A stretch of DNA of 64,000 nt from Pseudomonadota bacterium (GTDB lineage Bacteria; Pseudomonadota; Alphaproteobacteria; Caulobacterales; Caulobacteraceae). Numbering within the stretch: position 1 is the stretch's first letter; every line of letters starts with the position of its first letter. Positions 31,328 through 43,025 of the stretch are shown here, one piece after another. Below the pieces are notes generated by a model. That model did not search any database. It was given only the letters and a program-made list of their open reading frames with translations, and was not told where the DNA came from. Made by a program: the position numbers and the translations under genes. The stretch covers positions 1 through 64,000 of the forward strand of contig CAUJHO010000095.1 in NCBI GenBank assembly GCA_963205025.1. The letters are read 5' to 3'.

Positions 31328-32083
31328 ATGCTGAAACCGGTCGACTACAATGAACGCCAACACATCGGCTATCGCGTCGGACGGGCGATGCCGGCGGATA
31401 GCCAGGCTGTCTGGGCAGAAGCCTTTGCGAGGCGCGCGCCCCAGCGGCGGCCGTTGAGCGTGTTGGACCTGGGGTCGGGGACGGGTCGGTTGACGCCGAT
31501 GCTGGCCGAGACCTTCGGCGGGCCGACCTGGGGCGTGGAGCCGCACGCCCGGATGCGGGCGCAGGCCGAGGCCGATCCGCATCCTGAGACGGTAACTTAT
31601 CTGGAGGGGAGAGCCGAGGCGATCCCGCTGGCGGACGGGGCGTGTGACCTGATCGTGATGTTCCTGTCGCTGCACCATGTGCGCGACCGGGCGGCGGCGG
31701 CGCGCGAGATCCGGCGGGTGCTGAAGCCCGGCGGGCGGGTGCTGGTGCGTAGCCAGTTCTCGGACCGGTTGCAGCCGGTGGACTGGCACGTCTGGTTCGA
31801 GGGCGCCTATGAGGCCGAGCTGAAGATGTTCCCGACCACGACCGAGATCGAGGCGATGTTCGCGGCGGTTGGTCTTGAACGGCTGGCCCTGGATGTGGTG
31901 CGCGAACGCTATGCTGCCAGCCAGGCCGAACAGGCCGAGCGGTTGAAAACGCGCGCGATTTCGACCTTCGAGCATCTGGACGAGACAGCCATCGAGGCCG
32001 GGTTCAGCAAGCTGGACGAAGCCGTCGCGCGTGATCCGGGCGGGCCGGTCTATGGGGATGGGGATCTAGCGACGTTCGGGTAA
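31328..32083 (+). CDS. class I SAM-dependent methyltransferase
   Basis: LSVLDLGSGTGRLTPMLAETFGGPTWGVEPHARM … LHHVRDRAAAAREIRRVLKPGGRVLVR. Confidence 0.92.
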   Translation: MLKPVDYNERQHIGYRVGRAMPADSQAVWAEAFARRAPQRRPLSVLDLGSGTGRLTPMLAETFGGPTWGVEPHARMRAQAEADPHPETVTYLEGRAEAIPLADGACDLIVMFLSLHHVRDRAAAAREIRRVLKPGGRVLVRSQFSDRLQPVDWHVWFEGAYEAELKMFPTTTEIEAMFAAVGLERLALDVVRERYAASQAEQAERLKTRAISTFEHLDETAIEAGFSKLDEAVARDPGGPVYGDGDLATFG

Positions 32084-32179
32084 GGGGAGGCCATTTTCTC
32101 CGTCGGCTTGTTCAGACGGCAGATCGCGCAGCAGTCTGGTTGGCTTATTGAGTGAATTGTGAATTTGGCATCGGAAGGC

Positions 32180-32203
32180 TATCCATATTAAACAGTTCGG
32201 ATA
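32180..32203. promoter_or_regulatory. inverted repeat TATCC-N14-GGATA upstream of fic
   Basis: 5-bp arms in an AT-enriched intergenic region; weak. Confidence 0.25.
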
Positions 32204-32227
32204 ATAACGGGCTTGTTGAGGTGCCAA

Positions 32228-33388
32228 ATGCGCGAAACGAATAGCAAGGACGACGCCGACCGCGCCGGTCGCTATGTTCGCCAGCCGAGGGGCTACAGTG
32301 CTTTCATCCCTGAACCTCTGCCGCCGGTTCTCACCATCACCGACGCGCTGACCGAAGCGCGTGATCGCGCCAATCTGGCGCTTGGGCGCCTGGACAGCGC
32401 GGTCGAAACCCTGCCGCACCCGGAACTGTTCACGGCCATGTACGTGCGCCGTGAGGCTGTGCTGTCGAGCCAGATCGAAGGCACCCAGGCGTCGCTGGAT
32501 GATCTCGTCGCCGTTGAGGCGCGTTTGCGGGGCGATCAGCCTCTCGGTGACGTCAATGAGGTGCTGAACTACACGGCTGCGCTGCGTCACGGTCTGGAGC
32601 GCTTGCAGACGCTGCCCATATCCGGTCGGCTACTTCGGGAGATCCACGCCATCCTTATGCGCGGCGTGCGTGGGGGCCATGCGACGCCCGGAGAATACCG
32701 CACCACCCAGAATTGGATCGGTGCGGCCGGTGCCGGGCTGCAGAATGCAATCTTCGTCCCGCCGCCACCCGAGGACGTCGCTGAGCACGTCGGAAACCTG
32801 GAGAGGTTTCTTCATGGTGACAGCCGGTTGTCTGTCATCGTCCAGATCGGACTCGCCCATGCGCAGTTTGAGACCATCCATCCGTTCGTTGATGGCAATG
32901 GGCGTCTGGGGCGCCTGCTGATCACCTTCCTGCTTTGCGAACGCAAGGTGCTGAGCAAGCCGGTCCTCTATGTTTCGCTGACCCTCAAGAAGCGGCGTCA
33001 GGAATATTACGAGCGGCTCCAGGCCGTTCGCGACCGGGGCGCATGGGAGGCCTGGCTGGTCTTCTTCCTCGATTGCGTGACCGAGGCGGCTCTGGATGCT
33101 GCAAACCTCGCGCGCCAGATATTGCGACTACGCGAAGACCATCGTGATCGGGTTGTTGATGCCATGGGCGCTCGCGCCGGCAAGGCCTTGAAGGTTCTGG
33201 AACGGCTATACCGGGACCCGTACATGGACGTGAACCAGGCGACGGCGCTCCTGCAGGTCAGCTACGCCAACGCCAACGACATCATCGCAGACATGGAACG
33301 GCTCGGCCTGTTGCGCGAGGCGACGGGCAATCAGCGCAACCGCGTCTTTGTCTATGAACCGTATCTGGCGCTGTTCCGCGAGATCTAG
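32228..33388 (+). CDS. Fic family protein (class II; N-terminal inhibitory helix; C-terminal winged-helix-like region)
   Basis: SSQIEGTQAS inhibitory motif, HPFVDGNGRLGRLL Fic motif. Confidence 0.93.
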   Translation: MRETNSKDDADRAGRYVRQPRGYSAFIPEPLPPVLTITDALTEARDRANLALGRLDSAVETLPHPELFTAMYVRREAVLSSQIEGTQASLDDLVAVEARLRGDQPLGDVNEVLNYTAALRHGLERLQTLPISGRLLREIHAILMRGVRGGHATPGEYRTTQNWIGAAGAGLQNAIFVPPPPEDVAEHVGNLERFLHGDSRLSVIVQIGLAHAQFETIHPFVDGNGRLGRLLITFLLCERKVLSKPVLYVSLTLKKRRQEYYERLQAVRDRGAWEAWLVFFLDCVTEAALDAANLARQILRLREDHRDRVVDAMGARAGKALKVLERLYRDPYMDVNQATALLQVSYANANDIIADMERLGLLREATGNQRNRVFVYEPYLALFREI

Positions 33389-33395
33389 ACGACCC

Positions 33396-35030
<1,635 letters not shown>

Positions 35031-35145
35031 TGGGCGCGGGGGTTAGCGCGGACAGCGCCGATTGTCACCGTCCCGGCCGAGATTGGGTGGCGCGCGTGCG
35101 CCGCAAAGGGCTTGGGGGGCTTGCGTTCAAAGGCGGCCCCCGGCC

Positions 35146-36918
35146 TCAGTTCATGCGCCCGAACAGGTTGCTGATCGAATTGACCGCATCGCCTAGCCCG
35201 CCAAAGCCGGTGTCGGCCCCGGCGGTGCGATTTGTGCGGACGGTCTGGTCGATCTCGAAGCGCGCCTCGGGACTGAGGCTGTCATAGCGTTGGGGGTCGC
35301 CCGGTGAGGTGGCCGCAATCGTGCAGTCGCGACTGAGGCTCTCTTCGGCATAGGCCATGCAGCGCTGCAGATAGCGGATCCCCTGCTGCTCTTCCCCGTC
35401 GAGCAGGGAGATGGCGATGAGCGAGGGCAGGAAGGCCTTTTCCCCCAGTTCGCCCCCGCCGTAGCGGTCCGCACCCTGCTGGATCACCTGGCGGGCCCGG
35501 TCGCGCCGACCGGCCCTCATCAGCATCTGGACATGGGCGACATGGCCTTCGAGGCTGTCGTCGTCCTGGGTGTGCGCCTGGCTGTACAGCCGGTCTGCCT
35601 CGTCGAAGTCGCCCGCGTCCGCGTGGATGGCGGCGGCGGCGTTCAGGATCGCCGGGGCGCGGCCGAAGCTGGTGGCCTGAGCGCGTGAAATCTCCACGAG
35701 AGCCCCCTGGACGTCACCGGCCAGGCGTCGTTCCTGGGCGGCCTGCATGGCGTCAACGGCGATGACGGCCTGCTGAAACTCGTTGGAGGCTCGCATCTCC
35801 AACAGGGCCGTGTCGCGCGTGTCCATGAAACCGGAGCGGTCAGGATAGGCCTCATCGGCATAGGTCGACAGCCCTTCGGAGCGCGCCTCCGGTGGCCTGT
35901 GCCGCTGGCCGAAATAGCCGGACGCCAGCTGAAACCCGCGTCGGGCCCCACGCCGGGCGAAGCTGCCGAGCAGGCCCTCGTCCCCGCTGCCGGCCCCGCC
36001 GTTCAGGGCGGCGGCGAGATTGCTTTCGGTCAGGGCTTCTTGAGCCGTTTCATTGAGCTGGGCCTCCATGGCGACCGCCGTGGACCTCCGCAGGTCGAAA
36101 TCGGCCTCCATGCGCCCAAACGCAGAATCCGCCCCGGCCAGGCCGTTGAACCCAACCGCCTCGGAGAGGTCGAAGGCCAGGGCGTCGGCCTGATCCTCCT
36201 GGGAGCGGGCCCAGGCCGGCTCTGCAAAGACATTGACCATCACGTTCAGGGCGTTGGCCGCCGCTGCGGCCCGGGCGCGCTCGCGCTCGGCCTGGGCGGG
36301 GTCTGCCTGATAGGTGCGGAACCCGCCGCCGGAGGCGTCCGCCCGCATCTGGTACAGGGTCGCGGCTATGCTGTAGGCCTGTCCCAGGCGCTGGCCGGTC
36401 TGGCGCTGCTGGCGAAAGCCCTGATCGTCGGCGAAGTGGCCGAGCCGCACATGCGACATCTCATGCGCGAGGATATAGGCCAGCTCATCGTCAGTCTCGA
36501 CCTGGATCAGAAGCCCCAGGGGCACGAGGATGGACCCGTCGGGCAGGGCCGTGGGCGCGTAGAAGCCGCTGGCGAGAATGTGGACCTGGACCGGACGGCG
36601 CGGGTCGTGCGGCCAGACGGTGTCCATCTGCTGGATCATGGCGGCGATGGCGGCTTCGGTCTGGGGCATGCGAAGGCGCAGGCCGTGATGCTCCCCCCGG
36701 TTACCCGCCTCGTCGGCGAAGGCGAGGCCCGTGCCGGAGCCCAGCCGCTGGCTTATCTCGGCAGGATCGACCTGGCTCAGCATCGAGCCGCGTTCGCCGT
36801 CGACCGAATAGCCGCGCCCCGGCAGGAACCGGCCGAGCTGGGCGACCGCCGGCGTGCCGACCGAAACTGCCGCAATCGTAAGGCCGAGCACGGTCAGGCG
36901 GTGGAGGGAGGAGGTCAT
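35146..36918 (-). CDS. M48 family metalloprotease with TPR-like C-terminus
   Basis: YILAHEMSHVRLGHFAD zinc motif; signal peptide. Confidence 0.9.
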   Translation of the reverse strand: MTSSLHRLTVLGLTIAAVSVGTPAVAQLGRFLPGRGYSVDGERGSMLSQVDPAEISQRLGSGTGLAFADEAGNRGEHHGLRLRMPQTEAAIAAMIQQMDTVWPHDPRRPVQVHILASGFYAPTALPDGSILVPLGLLIQVETDDELAYILAHEMSHVRLGHFADDQGFRQQRQTGQRLGQAYSIAATLYQMRADASGGGFRTYQADPAQAERERARAAAAANALNVMVNVFAEPAWARSQEDQADALAFDLSEAVGFNGLAGADSAFGRMEADFDLRRSTAVAMEAQLNETAQEALTESNLAAALNGGAGSGDEGLLGSFARRGARRGFQLASGYFGQRHRPPEARSEGLSTYADEAYPDRSGFMDTRDTALLEMRASNEFQQAVIAVDAMQAAQERRLAGDVQGALVEISRAQATSFGRAPAILNAAAAIHADAGDFDEADRLYSQAHTQDDDSLEGHVAHVQMLMRAGRRDRARQVIQQGADRYGGGELGEKAFLPSLIAISLLDGEEQQGIRYLQRCMAYAEESLSRDCTIAATSPGDPQRYDSLSPEARFEIDQTVRTNRTAGADTGFGGLGDAVNSISNLFGRMN

Positions 36919-37343
36919 CAGTTGCCCCCGACGCGGCAGTCGCGGCTGGACCCGCCGCCGGCGTAGGTTCCGGTGGACATGGCTCCTTCGGCGCGCTGCT
37001 GGGCCCCGCTGGCCGCGTTGCAGGCGGCCACGCCAGAGTTGTTCAGCTCGAACTGAACGTCGATGCCGCGAACATAGAGGAGGCGGTTCTCGAAGATGAT
37101 GCCGAGGCCCCCCCCGGACCGAATATCGACGATGGTGATGTCGCGCGACATCTGATTGCGGGGGACGGTTTCCTGCAACCGACCGTTGGCATCATAGAGG
37201 CGGATGGACGGTCGGTTGTAGCTCACGATCCGTCCGTAATTCCCGGTCTGGGCCTGGCTCTGGGTCTGGGCCTGGACGGGATCGGGCGATGCGGTGAGGA
37301 GAACGGCACCGACGACGGCGATGAGGCATTCACGAAGACGCAT
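36918..37343 (-). CDS. secreted hypothetical protein
   Basis: MRLRECLIAVVGAVLLTASPDPVQAQ signal; start overlaps the CHASE2 gene end, stop overlaps the M48 start. Confidence 0.8.
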   Translation of the reverse strand: MRLRECLIAVVGAVLLTASPDPVQAQTQSQAQTGNYGRIVSYNRPSIRLYDANGRLQETVPRNQMSRDITIVDIRSGGGLGIIFENRLLYVRGIDVQFELNNSGVAACNAASGAQQRAEGAMSTGTYAGGGSSRDCRVGGN

Positions 37344-39132
37344 CCGGTTGTTTCCTTCTGGAGCGAGGCCGTCGGGTGCCCGGCGGTGTCGCGTTGGATG
37401 ACGGCGTACGGCGTTGACGTTTGGGGGGGGGCGGAACACCAGAGTCCTGAGGCGTTTCGTCCGGGCGTCGGCGCCGGGTCAGATTTCGGTCGCCGAATTC
37501 AAGCTTGCGGGTCCAGGTGTCGACAAAGGCAAGGGGGCCGCCGACATCGGTGATGAAGGTCAGGCGCGCGGCCATGAACAGCACGCCGAAGGCCAGGCCC
37601 ATGATCCCGAGCCAGTTGATGACGGCCTGGTCCCAGGCCGACTTGCCGATGAGGGCGATGAGCCAGGTCAGGCCGACGACAAGCACGATCAGCGACGCAT
37701 AATAGGCCACCGTGGCCCACAGCGGCGGCCTTGACTTCCACTGCGGGCGAAAATCCTCCAGCAGCGTATTGCGCCCCATGACGGCCAGGATCACCGCCAG
37801 CAGCAGGATGAAGGTCAGGATCACCTGAAACAGGTCATCGGTGGAGAACCAGGTCGTGTCGGCCCGGCGATACCGGCTGTCGAGCGACACCAGATTGTCC
37901 AGGGCCATGGCGTGGTAGTGAACGCCGGGAAGCTGGCCGTGGACGGGCGTCGGCACCCAGTCGCTGTTGAGCATGTGGCTGCCGACCAGGATCAGCCGAT
38001 CCTCGAAGATATAGCGGTAGTCGTCCTGCTCCAGGCCGAAGCCGGCAACGATGCGATCATAGCCGAGGTTGAAGGTGTAGGCGCAGGCGGTCGATTGCGG
38101 CAGCGCGTTGAACAGGCTGCGCAGGCTCCGCTCGACCACGCCCATGCGATCCTCGCATTCGGGCACGATCCCGGAGCTGACGCGGGCGGTCAGCTCGGTC
38201 TGGCGGTCCGGCTGCCGACTGCCCCAGAGCACGGCAACCGGGGTTGACCAGATGTCCCGGGCCTGTGTTCCCGGCACGGATGACCGCGCGCCAGGCCGAA
38301 GGGCGGCTCGGGCCGCCTCGGCGGCCTGTTGAAAGACCGGCTGGCCATCACAGGCCCGGGCCTGGCCGTTCCTGAGGATGTCGTGCAGGCAATCCGCCGC
38401 ATACAGCGCCGAGGCCGGGTAGAGGTCAAAGCCGTACACGCCCGGCAGCGGGCCTTGCGCGTAGTCGTCGACGAGTGGGTAGTTTCTGACGTTCACCAGC
38501 ACCGGCGTCAGCAGGGCGACATTGTCGAGCTGACGCTGGAGTTCGGTCAGGCCGTTCTGTTCCAGGGCGTCCGGCCGGGCCAGGATCACCGGCGTTCCAC
38601 CGGCCTCGATGATGCAGGCCAGGCGGATCAGGGGATCGGTACGGCAGGCGCTCTGTCCGGACCAGGCCCGGGCCTGGGTGACCTCGGCGATCGATCTCAG
38701 CAGCAGGACGGCCGGCGTCGCCTCCAACTCGGAGTCGAGGATGGCCTCCAGATCGACGCTGGGCACGTCGGTCGACGCCCCGGTGATGATCAGATCCAGG
38801 AAGATCGCGCGCGGCCCCGGTTCCGAACCATAGGCCATGTCCTCGATGAGGATGCCGAGGCTGTCGAGGCCTGGAGGCCAGCCGTTCCAGCCGCCCTGGC
38901 GCAGGGCTTCGATGCCGGTCTCATCGATGGAGATGATGCGAATGCGGTCCTGGCCTTCGCGTTCCTCAGGCCTGTCTCCGTAGGTGCCGGAGGTGATCTG
39001 CTGGAAGACGTCGTCCGAGGCCGCGTCCATGACGTCCTCGAATCCAAACAGATTGAGCTTGCCGCCGACGAACGCGAACAGCGTCAAGACAACGCTGATC
39101 AGCACAGCCTTGAGGATCTGCGCCACCGGCAT
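37330..39132 (-). CDS. CHASE2 domain-containing membrane protein without a recognisable output domain
   Basis: IRIISIDETGIEALRQGGWNGWP…AIFLDLIITG; C-terminal TM helices then Arg/Pro-rich tail. Confidence 0.82.
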   Translation of the reverse strand: MPVAQILKAVLISVVLTLFAFVGGKLNLFGFEDVMDAASDDVFQQITSGTYGDRPEEREGQDRIRIISIDETGIEALRQGGWNGWPPGLDSLGILIEDMAYGSEPGPRAIFLDLIITGASTDVPSVDLEAILDSELEATPAVLLLRSIAEVTQARAWSGQSACRTDPLIRLACIIEAGGTPVILARPDALEQNGLTELQRQLDNVALLTPVLVNVRNYPLVDDYAQGPLPGVYGFDLYPASALYAADCLHDILRNGQARACDGQPVFQQAAEAARAALRPGARSSVPGTQARDIWSTPVAVLWGSRQPDRQTELTARVSSGIVPECEDRMGVVERSLRSLFNALPQSTACAYTFNLGYDRIVAGFGLEQDDYRYIFEDRLILVGSHMLNSDWVPTPVHGQLPGVHYHAMALDNLVSLDSRYRRADTTWFSTDDLFQVILTFILLLAVILAVMGRNTLLEDFRPQWKSRPPLWATVAYYASLIVLVVGLTWLIALIGKSAWDQAVINWLGIMGLAFGVLFMAARLTFITDVGGPLAFVDTWTRKLEFGDRNLTRRRRPDETPQDSGVPPPPKRQRRTPSSNATPPGTRRPRSRRKQPDASS

Positions 39133-39277
39133 AGATCGCTTTCCCCACCTGGAAAGCGCAATTTCCCGTTAGTCGAACGCTGGTGTCAAGTCTCGAAAGC
39201 AGTTCGGGGCGCGCCGGCGCAGGGCTCATCTTGCCGGAATGGGCTTGAGGCCCGCACTTGTTCCCCGGGACCGCGCC

Positions 39278-39685
39278 TCAGGCCGCCATGCGGTTCCAGA
39301 CGGCCTTGTCGGCGGCGACGGGGCTGAGGCGGCCGCGGGCGTGCTTGGCCTGGAGGGCGTGGATGACATCCTCGGGCAGGACGGCGAAGCGCGGCTCGAC
39401 CAGCTCGGGCATGCAGTCGGCCTCCGGCGCGGCGAACATGGCGGCGTTGACGCCCGACTGGCGGCTGGCGATCAGCCAGGCCAGGCGGCGGGCCCGCTCA
39501 GGATCGTCGCGGTGGAGCATGGGATTCTCGGAGAAGAGCTCGCAGCCCAGCTCGACCACATAGTCGAAGCCTAGACGCTCAAAGCGGCGCGCATCGACCG
39601 GATCGACCGTCAGGTCGTCTTCCAGATCAAACACCGCATCATTCAGAAGAAACAGCACCAGAAGATACCCCATCACCGGACTCAT
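39278..39685 (-). CDS. conserved hypothetical protein
   Basis: 135 aa ORF, good codon structure, family not recognised. Confidence 0.65.
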   Translation of the reverse strand: MSPVMGYLLVLFLLNDAVFDLEDDLTVDPVDARRFERLGFDYVVELGCELFSENPMLHRDDPERARRLAWLIASRQSGVNAAMFAAPEADCMPELVEPRFAVLPEDVIHALQAKHARGRLSPVAADKAVWNRMAA

Positions 39686-39829
39686 TTCGGCCCGTTAGAC
39701 CTGACGATAGTCGAGGGGGTTTGAGGTTCGGTGTGCGAACGCGGTTAAGGGTTTCTGACCAGGCCGGGATCTGGGTCATGTGACCGCCATGCGCCGGGCG
39801 AAGACCAAGGACGCGAGGGTTTCTGGTGA

Positions 39830-40432
39830 TTAATCTGACGTCAGCTGAGCCGACGGGCGGCGCAGTCCGGCCAGCCGGAAATTCATGACATAGCCGACCA
39901 AAACCAGGAGGTATCCGACCACGTTTCCCCATTGGGTAAGCAGGGCGATCACCACCGAGCCGGCCAGCACCAACGCCGTGCCGACCCGTGACTCCCGGAA
40001 AAAAGCGAGACTGGGCAGGGCGAGGGCAAGGCCGAAGATGTAGTTCGGTCCGACGGTGATAAACGGGGACCAGATCGCCGGGGTGGCTGTGAGCCGCCGC
40101 GCCAGTTCAGACTCGAAGGCGTCGTCGGGCAGGCTCCAGAAGATGAAATCCAGAACGCACATACCGATGACGGCCGCGACGCCCAGCGCCATGGTGATCA
40201 GGGCGACGAGGTTGAGCGGGGTGCGCGCAAGGCGCGCCACGAACGGCAGGAAAAACAGGCTACCGAGAAGCAGAAGCCAGTGGGCGTAGTCCACCGGCCT
40301 TTGTGCGGAAACGAAGTCCGGCCCCAGGTTTACGAGGACCTGCCCCAGAATATAGAGCACCAGGCCGAACAGGAACGCCAGCTTGTCGCCGTGGCTGGGT
40401 CCGAACGACGGCGCGGCTTTGGCTACATTCAT
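39830..40432 (-). CDS. hypothetical multi-TM membrane protein
   Basis: Several hydrophobic segments (LAFLFGLVLYILGQVLV, LVALITMALGVAAVIGMCVL). Confidence 0.7.
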   Translation of the reverse strand: MNVAKAAPSFGPSHGDKLAFLFGLVLYILGQVLVNLGPDFVSAQRPVDYAHWLLLLGSLFFLPFVARLARTPLNLVALITMALGVAAVIGMCVLDFIFWSLPDDAFESELARRLTATPAIWSPFITVGPNYIFGLALALPSLAFFRESRVGTALVLAGSVVIALLTQWGNVVGYLLVLVGYVMNFRLAGLRRPSAQLTSD

Positions 40433-40691
40433 GGTTCACCCCGACATCACGGCCTCATCGGGGTAACGCGGCCAGGCTGATCTGGCCAGCGCTGAAGGCA
40501 GGTCCTGGCCAGGCGCAAGATGACGACCACGGGCTAGGAATCGCAACCGTCTAGGCCGACCGTAGGGCCGCAGGCCGCCAGGAGGATGAGAGACAGCGGC
40601 CCACGATGCGGAGGCATGACGGCTCCGACGAAAGGATGACCGTTGACAGGGCATCCGGCCGGAGAGCGTTCCTCGGGCGAGGCGAACCGTC

Positions 40692-41024
40692 TCAGGCCCC
40701 GGCGACATCCTCCACCAGAAAGTGCCGCCCCGTCCGGTCCTCGATCTCGACCAGCCAGATGTCGGGGTCGTAGTCGGCCTGGCGCGCGGCATAGGCGTCC
40801 AACTCCCCCTCGCTGGCGTCGGGATGGGGCTGGATCCACACGCGGTCGCCATCCAGGCCGATGGTCTCGGCATAGAGGCGGGCGGTGCGCTCGACGGTAT
40901 TGTAGGCCTTGACCAGGACCGCACCGGCGCGGGCATCGCCCTTGCGCACGACCACGGCCGAGGCCCCGGCCATCTGGGCGCGGCGGATCAGGGCAGAGAC
41001 CCAGACGTCGGTCGCAATCAGCAA
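40692..41024 (-). CDS. DUF1491 family protein
   Basis: LLIATDVWVSALIRRAQMAGASAVVVRKGDARAGAVLVK…WIQPHPDASEGELDAYAARQADYDPDIWLVEIED; TTG start inferred. Confidence 0.75.
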   Translation of the reverse strand: MLIATDVWVSALIRRAQMAGASAVVVRKGDARAGAVLVKAYNTVERTARLYAETIGLDGDRVWIQPHPDASEGELDAYAARQADYDPDIWLVEIEDRTGRHFLVEDVAGA

Positions 41025-41080
41025 AGGCTTAACCCTGTTCCGAAACCGAACCGAAGGGCCGGCGCGCCTAGAGTGAGGCC

Positions 41081-41935
41081 ATGACCGGACGATTCCAAGT
41101 GCTGCGCCGCCCATCACCTCGGAACTGGGGTGGCGTGCTGATGCTCAGCGCCGCGCTGGCGGCAACGCCGGCGGTGGCCGGCCCGGCCGAGACCTACTTC
41201 GAGCGCAGCCTGGTGGCGACTGCGGGCGCGCGTTGTGGCCTGTTTGACGCGGCCACGACCCATGCCCTGGATGCCGGGGCGGCCCAGTCGCGCGGCGCAG
41301 CCCTGCGGGCCGGAATCAGCGAGGCTGAGGTCACCGACCGCCGCCTTCGCGCCTTTGCGAGGGCGAGCCAGATCGCCTGCGACGACGCTGAGCTTCATAT
41401 GGTGGCCGAGCGGGTTCGGTCGGCCTTTTCGGCCTGGGCCCGGACGCCGCGCATGGAATTCCCAGGCGACCGGTCCAGCTGGCAGGTCGTGCGTTCGGCC
41501 TATGCCAGCCAGTCGTGGCGCGTGCGCCAGGACGGGGTCGGCGTCATCTTCGGCTTTGCCGGCGCGGGCACTGGACACACCTTGGCGCTGGCGGTGGCGG
41601 ACCCGCAGGTGGTCACCGCGCGCCTGGTGGTGCGCGATCCGGCGCGGGCCCCTTCGGCCTGGGTGGTTCGCGCCGGTATCGCCGAGACGCCGCCGGCCTC
41701 GGCCAGCCAGGTCTTCATGGCCGGTCGCGGCCGGGTCGTGCCCGAGACCTTGAGCGAGTCTGGCGGCAAGCTGTTCCGGTTCTCGACGGCGGCGGCTGAC
41801 GCCATCGGTCTGCTGGACCCGCGCGAACGCTTCGCCGTGGAACTGGTGCGGGCCGATGGTGACACGCGCATCGTCACCCTGGGGGCCGGCGACTTCGCGG
41901 CCGCCCGCGCCTTCCTGGCGATGGGAACGCTCTAG
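41081..41935 (+). CDS. secreted hypothetical protein
   Basis: Signal-like N-terminus (LMLSAALAATPAVAGPA); family not recognised. Confidence 0.7.
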   Translation: MTGRFQVLRRPSPRNWGGVLMLSAALAATPAVAGPAETYFERSLVATAGARCGLFDAATTHALDAGAAQSRGAALRAGISEAEVTDRRLRAFARASQIACDDAELHMVAERVRSAFSAWARTPRMEFPGDRSSWQVVRSAYASQSWRVRQDGVGVIFGFAGAGTGHTLALAVADPQVVTARLVVRDPARAPSAWVVRAGIAETPPASASQVFMAGRGRVVPETLSESGGKLFRFSTAAADAIGLLDPRERFAVELVRADGDTRIVTLGAGDFAAARAFLAMGTL

Positions 41936-41939
41936 AGGA

Positions 41940-43025
41940 TCAGGCGGCGGCGGCCACCTCACGTCGCATCTTCCAGAAGCGCAGGGTGCGCTGGGCCGCG
42001 TCCTGGCTCAGTTCGGCGTACATCAGGCCGTAGGCCTGGGCCTTGGCCATGGCATTGCCGTCCTTGTTGAGGAGCACCACCGCGTAGGTCAGGAACAGGG
42101 CGCGCTCCATACCGGCCGATTTGCACACGACGGCGAGCGCATCAATCTGGGCAGACTCGACGATCTGCTTGGCCGTGTGGAAGTCGATGCCCGACAGTTC
42201 GGACAGGGCGATCAGGAATTCCGTGCGGCCTCCCGAGCGGAGGAAACGGGCCAGGACCTCGGGGGTCAGTCCCCCGGCGGCGCGCAACTCGCGGACATAG
42301 GCCCCGGCGGTCTCGTAGTCGTCGGGCAGGGAGCCGTCGGCGGCGCGAAGGCGATTGCGACCTGCGGCAAGCGCGGCTTCCAGCTGATCGACCGGCATGG
42401 CACCGTTGCGCTCGAGGATCTTCTGACGGAGCCTGGCCTCCACCACGAAGTAGAGTTCGTTCAGGAGATCCGGCGGCAGATCGGCCCGGTTGACCAGGGC
42501 GTCCTGGAGGTCGGGATTGGCGTGAGCGCGATCGGTGACGGTCTCGTGGGCGGCTCGCGAGAGCTGTGCCCCGTCATTGCGGACGAGCACGCCGAGGGTT
42601 TCGTCGTCGCCACGTTCGACGATCACCGTCGAGACAGATTCGGCCACATGGGCGCGCCCGGAAACGGCCCGCAGGTGGCCCTGGCCCTTGACCCGGACGA
42701 TGTCGAGCAGGTCGGAATCCTGAAGGGCATCGCAAGCCCGCAATACCGGGGCGGCGACCTCCTCGACATCCATGGCCAGGGTCCGGGCCAGGACGCGCGG
42801 GGCGTTGGCGGCCACCGAGAAGCGGGCCGACAGCTCCTGACGAACGGCCTGTTCCATTTCGGTGGAGAGCTGGGCCAGGACCGAGCCGTAGAGTTCGGAT
42901 TCGACCGGGTTGGGTTGGGAGGTCCCGAAGAACTGATCCGTCAGTTCTCGCAGAAGCTCCCGGCGCTTGTCCCCGGACGGCACCCTGGCCAGGTCAATCA
43001 GGTCTTGAAGGCGAGAGACGGTCAT
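41940..43025 (-). CDS. DUF2336 domain-containing protein
   Basis: LLRELTDQFF…ESELYGSVLAQLSTEME…RLRAADGSLPDDYETAGAYV; second DUF2336-like gene in the window. Confidence 0.85.
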   Translation of the reverse strand: MTVSRLQDLIDLARVPSGDKRRELLRELTDQFFGTSQPNPVESELYGSVLAQLSTEMEQAVRQELSARFSVAANAPRVLARTLAMDVEEVAAPVLRACDALQDSDLLDIVRVKGQGHLRAVSGRAHVAESVSTVIVERGDDETLGVLVRNDGAQLSRAAHETVTDRAHANPDLQDALVNRADLPPDLLNELYFVVEARLRQKILERNGAMPVDQLEAALAAGRNRLRAADGSLPDDYETAGAYVRELRAAGGLTPEVLARFLRSGGRTEFLIALSELSGIDFHTAKQIVESAQIDALAVVCKSAGMERALFLTYAVVLLNKDGNAMAKAQAYGLMYAELSQDAAQRTLRFWKMRREVAAAA

